From NCBI RefSeq assembly GCF_003258365.1, contig NZ_QHKM01000002.1, forward strand, positions 62,001-126,000: DNA of 64,000 nt. Direction: 5' to 3'. Each line of letters opens with the position of its first letter. Within the stretch, counting starts at the first letter, position 1. Shown here in pieces: positions 43,052 to 51,256 of this stretch. The notes under the pieces are model-generated. The model was not told where the DNA came from and searched no databases. It saw nothing but the letters and a program-made list of their open reading frames with translations. The DNA comes from Hymenobacter edaphi. Its GTDB lineage: Bacteria > Bacteroidota > Bacteroidia > Cytophagales > Hymenobacteraceae. Both the position numbers and the translations under genes were made by a program.

Positions 43052-44752
43052 ATGACCCCTGCTCCCCGCCCCGACGCTTCGCAGCCGGAACCGGCCGCCG
43101 CGCGTGCGCCGCGCAGCCGCTGGCAGCGCTGGCGGCAGCCCGTGCTGCTGGGCGCGGCCCTGCTGAGCGGCATCCTGCTGGGCTCGAACCCGTTCCGGCC
43201 CTCCGACCAGAACCCCGACGCCACGGCCCGCGGCTACCTGAAGTTCAAGGAAATCCTGAGCTACGTCGACCGCGAATACGTGGACACGGTCAACGCCGAG
43301 GAGTTGTCGGATTACGCCATCAAGCGCATGCTGGAGAAGCTGGACCCGCACTCCGTCTACATTCCGGCCAAGGAACAGCAGCAGGCCGCCGCCTTTCTGC
43401 AGAGCGACTACGACGGGGTGGGCGTGGAATTCAACCTGTTCCGCGACACCGTCACGGTGGTGTCGCCGCTGAGCGGTGGCCCCGCCGAGCAGGCCGGCCT
43501 GCAGCCCGGCGACCGGGTGCTGGCCGTCGACGGGCAGAGCGTGTCGGGCCAGCACCTGACGACCGACCAGGTCTTCGCGCGGCTGCGCGGGCCCCGCGGC
43601 AGCACCGTGCGCGTGCTGGTGCTGCGCCGCGGCCAGACGCGCCCGCTCACCTTCGCCATGACGCGCAACCGCATTCCGAACACCTCGGTGGACGTGGCGG
43701 CGCTGCTGGCGGATGGCACCACGGGCTACGTCAAAATCAGCCGCTTTGCCGCCGGTACCTACGAGGAATTTAAGGAAGGCCTGAGCCGGCTGAAGCGCGA
43801 GGGCATGACGCGCCTGGTGCTGGATCTGCGCGGCAACCCCGGCGGCTACCTCGACCGCGCCACCAAGATTGCCGACGAGTTTATCGGCGGCACGCGCAAA
43901 ATCGTGTACACCGACGGCAAGGGCGACCAATACGACACCCAGACGTTTTCGCGCGTGGCCGGCGAGTTTGAGGACGGCCCGCTGGTGGTCATCGTCGACG
44001 AGGGCTCGGCCTCGGCCTCCGAAGTGCTGGCCGGCGCCCTGCAGGACCAGGACCGTGCCCTGGTCGTCGGCCGCCGTTCCTTTGGCAAGGGCCTGGTGCA
44101 GCAGCCCATTACCCTTTCCGACGGCGCGGAGCTGCGCCTGACCATTGCGCGCTACTACACGCCCTCGGGCCGCTGCATTCAGAAGCCCTACCGCGACGGC
44201 GTGGCCGCCTACGACAAGGACCTGCAGGAGCGCTACAGCCGCGGCGAGGCCTTTCACGCCGACAGCGTGCACTTCGCGGCCAACCTGCGCTTCCGCACCG
44301 CCCACGGCCGCAGCGTATACGGCGGCGGCGGCATCATGCCCGACGTGTTCGTGCCGCGCGACAGTTCGGCCCAGAACCGCTACTACGCCCGCCTGCAGGG
44401 CGCCAACCTGGTGCGCGAGTTCGGCCTGCAGCTCTACCAGGACCACCGCGAGGAGCTGGAGCAGCTCACCTTCGAGCAGTTTCGTAAGGCTTTCGACATC
44501 AGCGACGTGCAGCTGCAGGCCCTGGCCGCCCGCGCCGCGCAGGAAAAAATCCGGCAGGATGCCGTGGCCCTGCGCCGCTGCACGCCGGCCCTGCGCAACC
44601 AGCTCAAGGCCCTGGTAGCCCGCAGCGCCTACGGCAAGGACGCGTACTTCGCCATCCTGCGCGACCAGGACCACGAGCTGATTCAGGCGCTGCAGTCTTT
44701 GCAGGACGCCAACGCCAAGCTGGCGCTCAGCGGCGAGACGAGCGGGCAGTAA
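43052..44752 (+). CDS. Carboxy-terminal processing protease, S41 family
   Basis: A 566-residue exported serine protease. A proline-rich N-terminal tail leads to one membrane segment (PVLLGAALLSGILLG, 30-44). A PDZ domain (about 120-200, YDGVGVEFNLF, AGLQPGDRVLAVDG) precedes the catalytic domain: the motif GSASASE (318-324) holds the nucleophile serine and SFGKG (K346) the lysine base. GNPGGYLDRA and PITLSDGAELRLTIARYYTP are other CtpA blocks. These enzymes trim C-termini in the periplasm. It is co-directional with hmgA, 153 bp apart. Confidence 0.93.
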   Translation: MTPAPRPDASQPEPAAARAPRSRWQRWRQPVLLGAALLSGILLGSNPFRPSDQNPDATARGYLKFKEILSYVDREYVDTVNAEELSDYAIKRMLEKLDPHSVYIPAKEQQQAAAFLQSDYDGVGVEFNLFRDTVTVVSPLSGGPAEQAGLQPGDRVLAVDGQSVSGQHLTTDQVFARLRGPRGSTVRVLVLRRGQTRPLTFAMTRNRIPNTSVDVAALLADGTTGYVKISRFAAGTYEEFKEGLSRLKREGMTRLVLDLRGNPGGYLDRATKIADEFIGGTRKIVYTDGKGDQYDTQTFSRVAGEFEDGPLVVIVDEGSASASEVLAGALQDQDRALVVGRRSFGKGLVQQPITLSDGAELRLTIARYYTPSGRCIQKPYRDGVAAYDKDLQERYSRGEAFHADSVHFAANLRFRTAHGRSVYGGGGIMPDVFVPRDSSAQNRYYARLQGANLVREFGLQLYQDHREELEQLTFEQFRKAFDISDVQLQALAARAAQEKIRQDAVALRRCTPALRNQLKALVARSAYGKDAYFAILRDQDHELIQALQSLQDANAKLALSGETSGQ

Positions 44753-44905
44753 GACGCCCGCGCCGGCCGCGTTCCGACACGGGCGGTACTGCCGGCTCGG
44801 CCGCATACGGGCGGGTGAAGCGGCTCTGTCGGCCGGGTAGGGCTTTTTCGTACCTTCACCGCCCCGGCCCGCGGGCCGCATTCCCACCCCGTTCCCCGTC
44901 TGATT

Positions 44906-46111
44906 ATGCCGTATTACCACCGCCTCGGTCAGATTCCGCGCAAGCGCCACACCCAGTTCCGCCAGCCCGACGGCTCGCTCTACGCCGAGCAGCTGGTGGG
45001 CACCCTGGGCTTTCACGGCGTCTCGTCGCTGCTCTACCACCAGCACCCGCCCACCCAGATAAAGCGCGTGGGCACGCCCCAGCCCTACGCCCCGCAGCTG
45101 CTGAAGGACCGCCCGCTGCAGCCCACCCACCTGCGCACCCTCCCGCAGACCGTCACGGGCCCCGACTACCTGGCTGCCCGCCAGACCATGATGGGCAATG
45201 CCGACGTGATGCTGAGCATCTGCAACCCCGCGCCGGGCCGCATGGACTACTACTACAAAAACGCCCTGGCCGACGAGGTCGTCTTCGTGCACGAAGGCCG
45301 CGGCGAGCTGTGGAGCCAGCTGGGCAAAGTCGCCTTCGAGCCCGGCGACTACATCGTGATTCCGCGCACCATCATCCACCAGTTTCACTTCGAGGACGGG
45401 CCGGTGCGCCTGCTCATCATCGAGTCGTTCAGCCCGGTGGAAACCTGCCGGCGCTACCGCAACCACTTCGGGCAGCTGCTGGAACACTCGCCCTACTGCG
45501 AGCGGGACATCCGCCCGCCCCACGAGCTGGTGCAGGAAGACGACACGAAGGACGAGTACCGCGTGCTGGTGAAGCGCGAAGGCGCCCTGCACGAGCTGAT
45601 TTACGCCCACACGCCCTTCGACGTGGTGGGCTGGGACGGGTTCTTTTTCCCCTACGCCATCAGCATCCACGACTTCGAGCCCATTACCGGCCGCATTCAC
45701 CAGCCGCCGCCCGTGCACCAGCAGTTCGAGGCCCACAACTTCGTCATCTGCTCGTTCGTGCCGCGCCTGTTCGACTACCACCCCGAGGCCATTCCGGCGC
45801 CCTACAACCACTCCAACGTCGATTCCGACGAAGTGCTGTACTACGTGGCCGGCAACTTCATGTCGCGCCGCGGCGTCGACCTGGCTTCGTTCACGCTGCA
45901 CCCCTCGGGCCTGCCGCACGGGCCGCACCCGGGCACCGTGGAGGCCAGCATCGGCAAGAAGGAGACGCACGAGCTGGCCGTGATGGTGGACACGTTTCGC
46001 CCGCTTTACCTCACCGACACGGCCCTGCAGTACGAGGACACCGGCTACCCCCTGAGCTGGAACCCCGACTACCCGCACGCCGGGCCCAAGCCGGCCGATA
46101 TGATGGACTAA
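44906..46111 (+). CDS. hmgA: Homogentisate 1,2-dioxygenase
   Basis: A 401-residue cytoplasmic iron(II) dioxygenase that opens homogentisate to maleylacetoacetate in tyrosine and phenylalanine breakdown. The N-terminal MPYYHRLGQIPRKRHTQFR and the cupin-fold metal segment AIPAPYNHSNVDSDEVLYYV followed by LHPSGLPHGPHPGT carry the conserved His and Glu ligands. Length is in the range of bacterial enzymes (a little shorter than the human 445). The maleylacetoacetate isomerase and fumarylacetoacetase genes are not in this window. Confidence 0.95.
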   Translation: MPYYHRLGQIPRKRHTQFRQPDGSLYAEQLVGTLGFHGVSSLLYHQHPPTQIKRVGTPQPYAPQLLKDRPLQPTHLRTLPQTVTGPDYLAARQTMMGNADVMLSICNPAPGRMDYYYKNALADEVVFVHEGRGELWSQLGKVAFEPGDYIVIPRTIIHQFHFEDGPVRLLIIESFSPVETCRRYRNHFGQLLEHSPYCERDIRPPHELVQEDDTKDEYRVLVKREGALHELIYAHTPFDVVGWDGFFFPYAISIHDFEPITGRIHQPPPVHQQFEAHNFVICSFVPRLFDYHPEAIPAPYNHSNVDSDEVLYYVAGNFMSRRGVDLASFTLHPSGLPHGPHPGTVEASIGKKETHELAVMVDTFRPLYLTDTALQYEDTGYPLSWNPDYPHAGPKPADMMD

Positions 46112-46217
46112 GCGGCGCCCGGCAGTACGGAAAGCGGGGCGGTGCCGGCAAATCGGATGCTGGTGCCGCCCCGCTTCGTTCTTGACAATTGTCAAGCGGC
46201 CGCCTCTGAGCCAGGGC

Positions 46218-46225
46218 TAGCTTTG
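46218..46225 (+). promoter_or_regulatory. -7 element of lipoprotein gene 1
   Basis: TAGCTTTG is an exact TAnnTTTG, 32 bp before the ATG at 46258. A palindrome CTTGACAATTGTCAAG lies at 46181-46196 upstream and could be an operator. Confidence 0.5.
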
Positions 46226-46257
46226 CCCTGCATTGTCCAGCCTCCATTTTCCCGCGT

Positions 46258-46803
46258 ATGCGCTCCGCCAAACTATTCTGCCTGCTGCTGTTGCTGTTGG
46301 CCAGCTTCGGCTGCCGGAAAAAAGAAGTGCCTCCGGTTGTCACCCTGGAGGTAGTCGACAACTGGGCCGCGCTGATGGATGTCACCGCCGTCCCCGGCGG
46401 GCCTGCGTCGCTGTTTATGCCCACCAGTCGGCTGCGGTCGGCCTGCGCGGATACCTGCCGGCGCAACAAAACGTCGCTGGAACAGCTGCAAAGCGCCGCG
46501 CTGAGCGAAGCCACGTTGACGGTAGACGCTCCGCCCGGCCAAAACTTTGATTTTCTGCGGCAGATGACTTTCCACATCATGTCGGAGACGGGTAACGACC
46601 TGATTCCGCTGGCTACGGCAACGAACATTCCGCGGGGCGCCACCCGGCTGACGCTCACGCCCACCGGGGCGCCCCTGCTGGCCTACCTGCGCAACCGGGA
46701 GTACTACCTCAAGCCGCAGGTGGAGTTGGTACAGCCGGGGCAGGTGGTGGCCCGCGTGCAGCTGCGGCTCCGCTTCCGCGTGCAGGCTCGCCAAACGCGG
46801 TGA
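46258..46803 (+). CDS. Hypothetical lipoprotein, copy 1
   Basis: A 181-residue lipoprotein: hydrophobic signal LLLLLASFGC with the lipobox cysteine at 19. The body has no catalytic motif; the region around QNFDFLRQMTFHIMSETGND and LTLTPTGAPLLAYLRNREYY is shared with the next gene, indicating a duplicated beta-sandwich-like family. Two extra cysteines (about 63 and 67) suggest a disulfide (CADTC). Starting ATG at 46258. Function unknown; it faces the periplasm or surface. Confidence 0.75.
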   Translation: MRSAKLFCLLLLLLASFGCRKKEVPPVVTLEVVDNWAALMDVTAVPGGPASLFMPTSRLRSACADTCRRNKTSLEQLQSAALSEATLTVDAPPGQNFDFLRQMTFHIMSETGNDLIPLATATNIPRGATRLTLTPTGAPLLAYLRNREYYLKPQVELVQPGQVVARVQLRLRFRVQARQTR

Positions 46804-46951
46804 ACCGCCCGGCGGCGCTTTGCGCGGGGCGGAAAAGCGTGTAAGTACAATAATAAGCCCGTGCCTGCACTTAAGCTCCGTGCGGTAGGATTCTGGAACG
46901 AATCTGCGCGGTAAGGAAGTTAGAGCGAAACCAGGTGACTTGCGACTCCCG

Positions 46952-46959
46952 TAAGTTGC
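46952..46959 (+). promoter_or_regulatory. Candidate -7 element of lipoprotein gene 2
   Basis: TAAGTTGC matches TAnnTTGC and lies 22 bp before the ATG at 46982. Confidence 0.35.
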
Positions 46960-46981
46960 GTCAAACCTACGCCCGCTACTG

Positions 46982-47509
46982 ATGAAAAAAGTCCTGTTTC
47001 TGTTCACGGCCCTGCTGCTCATCGGCGCGGCCGCCTGCAAGAAAGTCGACAAGCTGCTGACCTTCTACGTGGAGGATTCGCAGAACATTCGCATCTCGTC
47101 CAACTTCCCCCTGGGCATTGCCACCCAGCTGGCCCCGGTGGCCGTCACCACCAATTCGTCGCAGAGCTTCGCCAACAACGATACCCGCGCCGATCTGGTG
47201 AAGGACGTCAAGCTCGACAAGCTCACGCTGACCATCACCGACCCCTCGTCGCAGAACTTCGACTTCCTGCAGAGCATCGAAATCCGCATCAGCGCCGACG
47301 GGGCCGATGAAATCGTGCTGGCGTCGGCCTCCTCCATTCCGCAGGGCCAGCGCACCATCACGCTCACGCCCACCGCGGCCAAGCTCGACGCCTACCTCAA
47401 GGCCAGCCAGTACACGCTGAAAACCCGCGCCACCGTGGGCCGCAACGTGCCCCAGGACGTGACCGTGCGCGCCGACTCGCGCTTCAAAGTCACCGCCGAC
47501 CCGCTCTAG
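46982..47509 (+). CDS. Hypothetical lipoprotein, copy 2
   Basis: A 175-residue lipoprotein with the lipobox IGAAAC (Cys19). It shares the block QNFDFLQSIEIRISADGADE and IPQGQRTITLTPTAAKLDAY with the gene at 46258, so the two are tandem paralogues 178 bp apart. The rest (VTTNSSQSFANNDTRADLV) has diverged. It lacks the extra CxxxC pair. The DNA is followed by a strong bidirectional hairpin. Function unknown. Confidence 0.78.
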   Translation: MKKVLFLFTALLLIGAAACKKVDKLLTFYVEDSQNIRISSNFPLGIATQLAPVAVTTNSSQSFANNDTRADLVKDVKLDKLTLTITDPSSQNFDFLQSIEIRISADGADEIVLASASSIPQGQRTITLTPTAAKLDAYLKASQYTLKTRATVGRNVPQDVTVRADSRFKVTADPL

Positions 47510-47557
47510 GCGCCGATTAGGCAGCGGGTGGACCGCCGCCACCATCCATACAAGCCA

Positions 47558-47609
47558 AAAACGGCCCCGCCCGGCAACTGCAGACGCAGGTTCCGGGCGG
47601 GGCCGTTTT
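47558..47609. terminator. Bidirectional terminator, lipoprotein / HMG-CoA reductase
   Basis: A 17-bp perfect stem (47558-47574 with 47593-47609) with AAAA and TTTT ends and an 18-nt loop. Confidence 0.88.
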
Positions 47610-47739
47610 CAGTTGGTGCCAGTTGAGCCGTCGTGCCGCCAGAGAAAGGATTGGCTCGGCCTTGCTGCGGGTGCCGCGCTTCGCGCGCAATGAGGGCCAG
47701 TGAACCGTTGCACACTCACCAGTTCACAATTTCACCATC

Positions 47740-49278
47740 TCACCGGTTGCGGCCGTACTGCTCGTGCGAGCTGACCCAGTCGGAGCTGCTGATGGCCGAA
47801 GCCAGGCTCAGCTCGCCGGCCAGCACCACCCCGGCCACGATTTCGGCGAACTTGTGCACGGTGCCGCGGCCCACGCAGCCCAGCATGCGCAGGCACTCGT
47901 TCTGAGTAGCCAGGCCGGTGCCGCCGCCGTGCGTGGCCACGATGAGCGAGGGAATGGTGATGCTTATGTAAAGGTCCTTCTCGGCCGTCACCTCCGAGTA
48001 AATCACCGCGGCCGACGACTCCGACACGTTGGCCACGTCCTGCCCGGTGGCAATGAACATGGCCGTGATGCCGTTGGCCGAGTGCGCGCCGTTGTTGTTG
48101 GCCCCCGAGAGGAAGGCGCCCACGTTGCTCACCTGCCCGTGGTAGGCCAGCTGCTCGGGCGTCACGCGCATGCGCTGCTGCAGAATGTCGCGCTTGATGA
48201 CGGCCTCGGCCACCACGCGCTTGCCCCGGGTGCGCATCACGTTGATCTGCGAGGCCTTTTTGTCGGTGGCGAAGTTCGACTCCAGGTAGAAGTGCCGGAT
48301 GGGCGCGCCCTTGTAGTTTTCCAGAATCCAGGAGCAGGCCGCGAAGGTGGCCCGGCCCACCATGTTCTGCCCCGCCGCGTCGCCGGTCGAGTAGTTGAAG
48401 CGCAGGTAGGCAAACTTGTTGGCCAGGTAGGTGTCGATGTACTGCAGCTTGGCCACGCGCGAGGTGCACTCGGCCTCGGTGCGAATGGGCCCGATTTCCT
48501 GCTCGATCCACTTGGCAAAGTCGCGGGCGCCGCGGGCGTCGTCGAACACGAACACCGGGGCGCGCTGCATCGCGTCGCCGATGACGGTGCACTTCACCCC
48601 GCCGCAGAGGTTGAGCACCTGCATGCCGCGGTTGTAGCTGGCCACCAGCGTGCCTTCGGTGGTGGCCATCGGGATGAGGAAGTCGCCCTGGGCGTGCTCC
48701 CCGTTGACGCGCAGCGGCCCGGCCAGCCCGATGGGAATCTGGGCCACGCCGGTGAAATGCTCGCAGTTGCCCTGCAGCATGTGCGGGTCGAAGGAGTACT
48801 TGCCGATGTGCTCGAACTGCTGCCCGCTGAACTGCTCGGCGAAGCGCTGCCGGGCCTGAATGGCGGCCTCGGAATAGTCGTCCTGGTCCTGGCGCGGAAT
48901 GCGCACCCGCGCGTTTTCCTGGTGCACGATGGCGTCTTCCACCTCCACGTTCAGCTCGCCGAAGGGCTCGGCCCGGAACTGCAGGTGGACCGGGTGCATG
49001 CCCTCGGGCAATGGGTCGGTGTGCAGCCGGATGGTGATGCTCTGGCCCACCGGAAAGCTCAGGCCGCCGCCCTCGCCCAGCTCGGTGGCCGGGCGCACGT
49101 TGCCGTCGCCCAGGTCCAGCGTTATCTGCTCGGGCCCGAGCGTGCGGCCGTCCACGCGCACCGAGCTGATGCCGGTGAGGTGCACCGTGTCGAGGCGGTT
49201 CTTGAGGGAGAAGGCGACGCCGCCGTGGTCGGGGAGGTTGTGCAGGCTGCCGCGGGTGTAGAGCAGCTTGAGCAGCAT
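47740..49278 (-). CDS. Hydroxymethylglutaryl-CoA reductase, class I type
   Basis: About 512 residues. The catalytic core has the class I features: GVAQIPIGLAGPL, MATTEGTLVASYNRG (catalytic Glu), ATDKKASQINV (Lys), ATGQDVANV (Asp) and a C-terminal SSHEQYGR (His), plus GGGTGLATQ. It reduces HMG-CoA to mevalonate, the committed step of the mevalonate route that feeds carotenoid and quinone synthesis. An N-terminal domain of about 130 residues (LLKLLYTRGSLHNL ...) without membrane helices precedes the core and is not a normal HMGR part. Start uncertain: ATGs at 49341, 49299 and 49278; I prefer 49278. Confidence 0.9.
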   Translation of the reverse strand: MLLKLLYTRGSLHNLPDHGGVAFSLKNRLDTVHLTGISSVRVDGRTLGPEQITLDLGDGNVRPATELGEGGGLSFPVGQSITIRLHTDPLPEGMHPVHLQFRAEPFGELNVEVEDAIVHQENARVRIPRQDQDDYSEAAIQARQRFAEQFSGQQFEHIGKYSFDPHMLQGNCEHFTGVAQIPIGLAGPLRVNGEHAQGDFLIPMATTEGTLVASYNRGMQVLNLCGGVKCTVIGDAMQRAPVFVFDDARGARDFAKWIEQEIGPIRTEAECTSRVAKLQYIDTYLANKFAYLRFNYSTGDAAGQNMVGRATFAACSWILENYKGAPIRHFYLESNFATDKKASQINVMRTRGKRVVAEAVIKRDILQQRMRVTPEQLAYHGQVSNVGAFLSGANNNGAHSANGITAMFIATGQDVANVSESSAAVIYSEVTAEKDLYISITIPSLIVATHGGGTGLATQNECLRMLGCVGRGTVHKFAEIVAGVVLAGELSLASAISSSDWVSSHEQYGRNR

Positions 49279-49425
49279 CGGGCTCGGGGAAAAGATCATG
49301 GCCGGGATGGGGTTCGGAAGGTGGCGCGGGAAAGTACGCAAAGGGCGCGGGCCCGGCCATAAGTTTAAGCGTTTCCGAGTGGAATGCTACCGGTCATCGG
49401 GCCGCATTGCAGTTCGGGGCCGGCG

Positions 49426-50205
49426 CTAGGGGGGCTTGCGGGACTTGGTTTCGCTCATCGGCGAGCCGAAGGTTATCGGCAGGGTATACCGCACGTCCAC
49501 CGCCTGGCCATTCTGCTCCCCGGGCGTCCAGGGCGGCATCAGCTGAACCAGGCGCAGCACTTCGGCATCCAGCGGCGGTGTCAGCCCCCTGACGATGTGG
49601 GCCCCGGTAATCTGGCCGGTGCGCGTCACGGTGAAGCTTACGAATACCTTCCCCGCCAGCCCGCTGCGCAGCGCCTCAACTGGGTAGTGAGCTTCCTGCT
49701 GCAGAAACTTCATCAGGCCTTCCCAGCCGCCCTGCGGCTGGGGCATCTTCTCCGCTACCGCCCCGAACACCGCCTGCTCACGCTCCGTCGAGGGCCTCTT
49801 CGTCGTGTCAGCTGGCGCAGCTGCTGCTGGCATCGGCAAACTGCCCGGGAGCTGGTACAACGGCGCAGTGGGTTGCCGCACCTGCGCCCAGGCCTGCCCC
49901 GCCGTCAGGCCCCGCAACAGCACGAGCACCGCCGCCAGCAGAAACTGGCGCAGCCGGGGGCGTAACTGCGGGCGCATCGGGCGGCTTTCAGCGGTCAGCT
50001 GGCTGAGGCGGAACCGTCCGCACAACCGCCCATCGGGCGCGGTGGCGCGGGCCTGGGCCAACTCAGCGGCCGAGGCCTGGGTGAAATCATGGACGGTGCG
50101 CTGGCACTCGGCGCAGTAGTGCCCGCCCGCTACGGGCATCAGCTGGTCGGCCGCTACGTGGCAGGGGCTCAGGCGGACGTTGGCAACGGGCAGTTCGTGG
50201 AGCAT
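49426..50205 (-). CDS. TonB family protein with N-terminal cysteine motif
   Basis: A 259-residue protein. The N-terminus carries SPCHVAADQLMPVAGG and HYCAECQRTVHDFT, the Cys-x(n)-C-x2-C ... DFT motif seen at the N-termini of many Bacteroidota TonB-like proteins and perhaps metal-binding. A membrane segment follows (about 85-105, RQFLLAAVLVLLRGLTAG), then a proline-rich stretch and a C-terminal TonB domain (about 165-250: YPVEALRSGLAGKVFVSFTV, PPLDAEVLRLVQLMPPWTPG). TonB links the proton-motive force to outer-membrane receptors. The ATG at 50205 (MLHELPVANV) is preferred to the longer open frame. No ExbB/D is adjacent. Confidence 0.82.
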   Translation of the reverse strand: MLHELPVANVRLSPCHVAADQLMPVAGGHYCAECQRTVHDFTQASAAELAQARATAPDGRLCGRFRLSQLTAESRPMRPQLRPRLRQFLLAAVLVLLRGLTAGQAWAQVRQPTAPLYQLPGSLPMPAAAAPADTTKRPSTEREQAVFGAVAEKMPQPQGGWEGLMKFLQQEAHYPVEALRSGLAGKVFVSFTVTRTGQITGAHIVRGLTPPLDAEVLRLVQLMPPWTPGEQNGQAVDVRYTLPITFGSPMSETKSRKPP

Positions 50206-50276
50206 GGTGGGCAGCCGCTTCAGATAAGAAGGATAGACAGTGCTAACGCGCAGGCCGGCCGGAATAGTGGCCGCCG

Positions 50277-50711
50277 CTACTGCTCCGCTACCGGCGGCGC
50301 TGGCGGCACCTCGCAGCGGGCCAGGGCCAGCAGCCAGTCCTCGCCGAAGCGGGTGAGGCGGTAGCGGCGGCGCGGCCCCGCGTAGTGCCAGCGCAGCAGG
50401 CCGCCGCGCACCAGCGCCCCCAGGGCCTGCCCGGCCGCCAGCCGCTGCACCCCGCCGAGGGCGGCCAGCTGGGCCGCCGTAGCTTCTTCCTGCTCCACGA
50501 AGGCGTAGCACATGCGGCTCATGGTGGCGTAGCCGCGCACGTTGCTGCCCGGCGCCAGGGCCGGCAGGGCCGCTGCCACGCGGGCCCGAATCCGCTCGGG
50601 CGTAAACCGCAGCGGGTCGAGCTGCTCACGGGGCTGGTCGCGGCGGGCAATGCGGGCCGCCAAATCATCGATGGCGGCCACGCCGGTAGGGGTCAAACCA
50701 GAATCGGACAT
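50277..50711 (-). CDS. Hypothetical protein with winged-helix-like C-terminus
   Basis: A 144-residue, arginine- and alanine-rich, soluble protein. I do not recognise the family. The C-terminal half (QLAALGGVQRLAAGQALGAL, then VRGGLLRWHYAGPRRRYRLT) has the helix-helix-wing look of a winged helix-turn-helix. Direct DNA binding is an inference. GCAAAGTA (50713-50720) just upstream reads TACTTTGC on the minus strand but is too close to be its promoter. It lies 72 bp upstream of the TonB gene on the same strand. Confidence 0.55.
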   Translation of the reverse strand: MSDSGLTPTGVAAIDDLAARIARRDQPREQLDPLRFTPERIRARVAAALPALAPGSNVRGYATMSRMCYAFVEQEEATAAQLAALGGVQRLAAGQALGALVRGGLLRWHYAGPRRRYRLTRFGEDWLLALARCEVPPAPPVAEQ

Positions 50712-50801
50712 AGCAAAGTAGACTAGCAGCGTATGCGCCGGGGAAGATAGGGCATCGGGGCAGCGCGGCCAACTGCCGGCCGCGCCCGCACCGGCTGCCT
50801 A

Positions 50802-51179
50802 TACGCGCCACCGATGAGGCGCCGGCACCGGTGACTGTTGTGTAAGCCGCGGGCAATACGCTGCTGGCACCTGTGCTTGCTGCCTACCTGTCGGAAGCTG
50901 ATTCGTTGCACATGGGATATGATGCTTTAGGCGCGGGCAATCAGGTGTTGGGTATAGTGCCTGCTGCTTATCCCGCAAATGATAATGTCTTACAGCCGGT
51001 GGTAGCTGCATAACCCGTATGCCATAAGCCATTGCAACCGGTTGCAGCGCTGTAATTCAGGGGCTGTGATGCGTTACAACCGGTTGGAGCTGCGTAACTC
51101 AGGCGCTATGATGCCTTACAACCAGTTGGGGCTACCTGCCTCCGGAGCGCTAATGCCTTACAACCGGTTGGGGCCGGGC
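50802..51179. repeat. Degenerate 42-bp tandem repeat array (9 units)
   Basis: Nine consecutive 42-bp units start at 50802, 50844, 50886, 50928, 50970, 51012, 51054, 51096 and 51138. The last three are close copies: each has ATGCCTTACAACC-like then GGTTGGGGC, with the palindrome AACCGGTT at the centre. Earlier units keep the phase (CGGGCAAT at 50851-50858 and 50935-50942, TTACAGCCGG at 50990) but have drifted. It fills most of the 545-bp gap 50712-51256. The 42-bp period is 14 codons, but stop codons interrupt every frame across the whole array. Confidence 0.85.
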
Positions 51180-51256
51180 AGCGGGCCGTCGGCCGGGCAC
51201 TTCCACCGGCGGCAACCACTCGCCACCCCACTGACCGGGGCCGGCGGCGGGGGGCT

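Noticed and set aside
42908-46195. A 1095-residue open frame on the minus strand opposite ctpA and hmgA
   Set aside because: It is a shadow of two strongly supported plus-strand genes in GC-rich DNA; its translation is rich in Val, Gly, His and Arg with no domain.
47764-49362. A 532-residue plus-strand frame opposite HMG-CoA reductase
   Set aside because: Antisense shadow of a gene with all catalytic motifs on the minus strand.
50802-51179. CRISPR array
   Set aside because: Units are contiguous 42-bp tandem repeats that diverge gradually, with no distinct unique spacers between constant repeats, and no cas genes.
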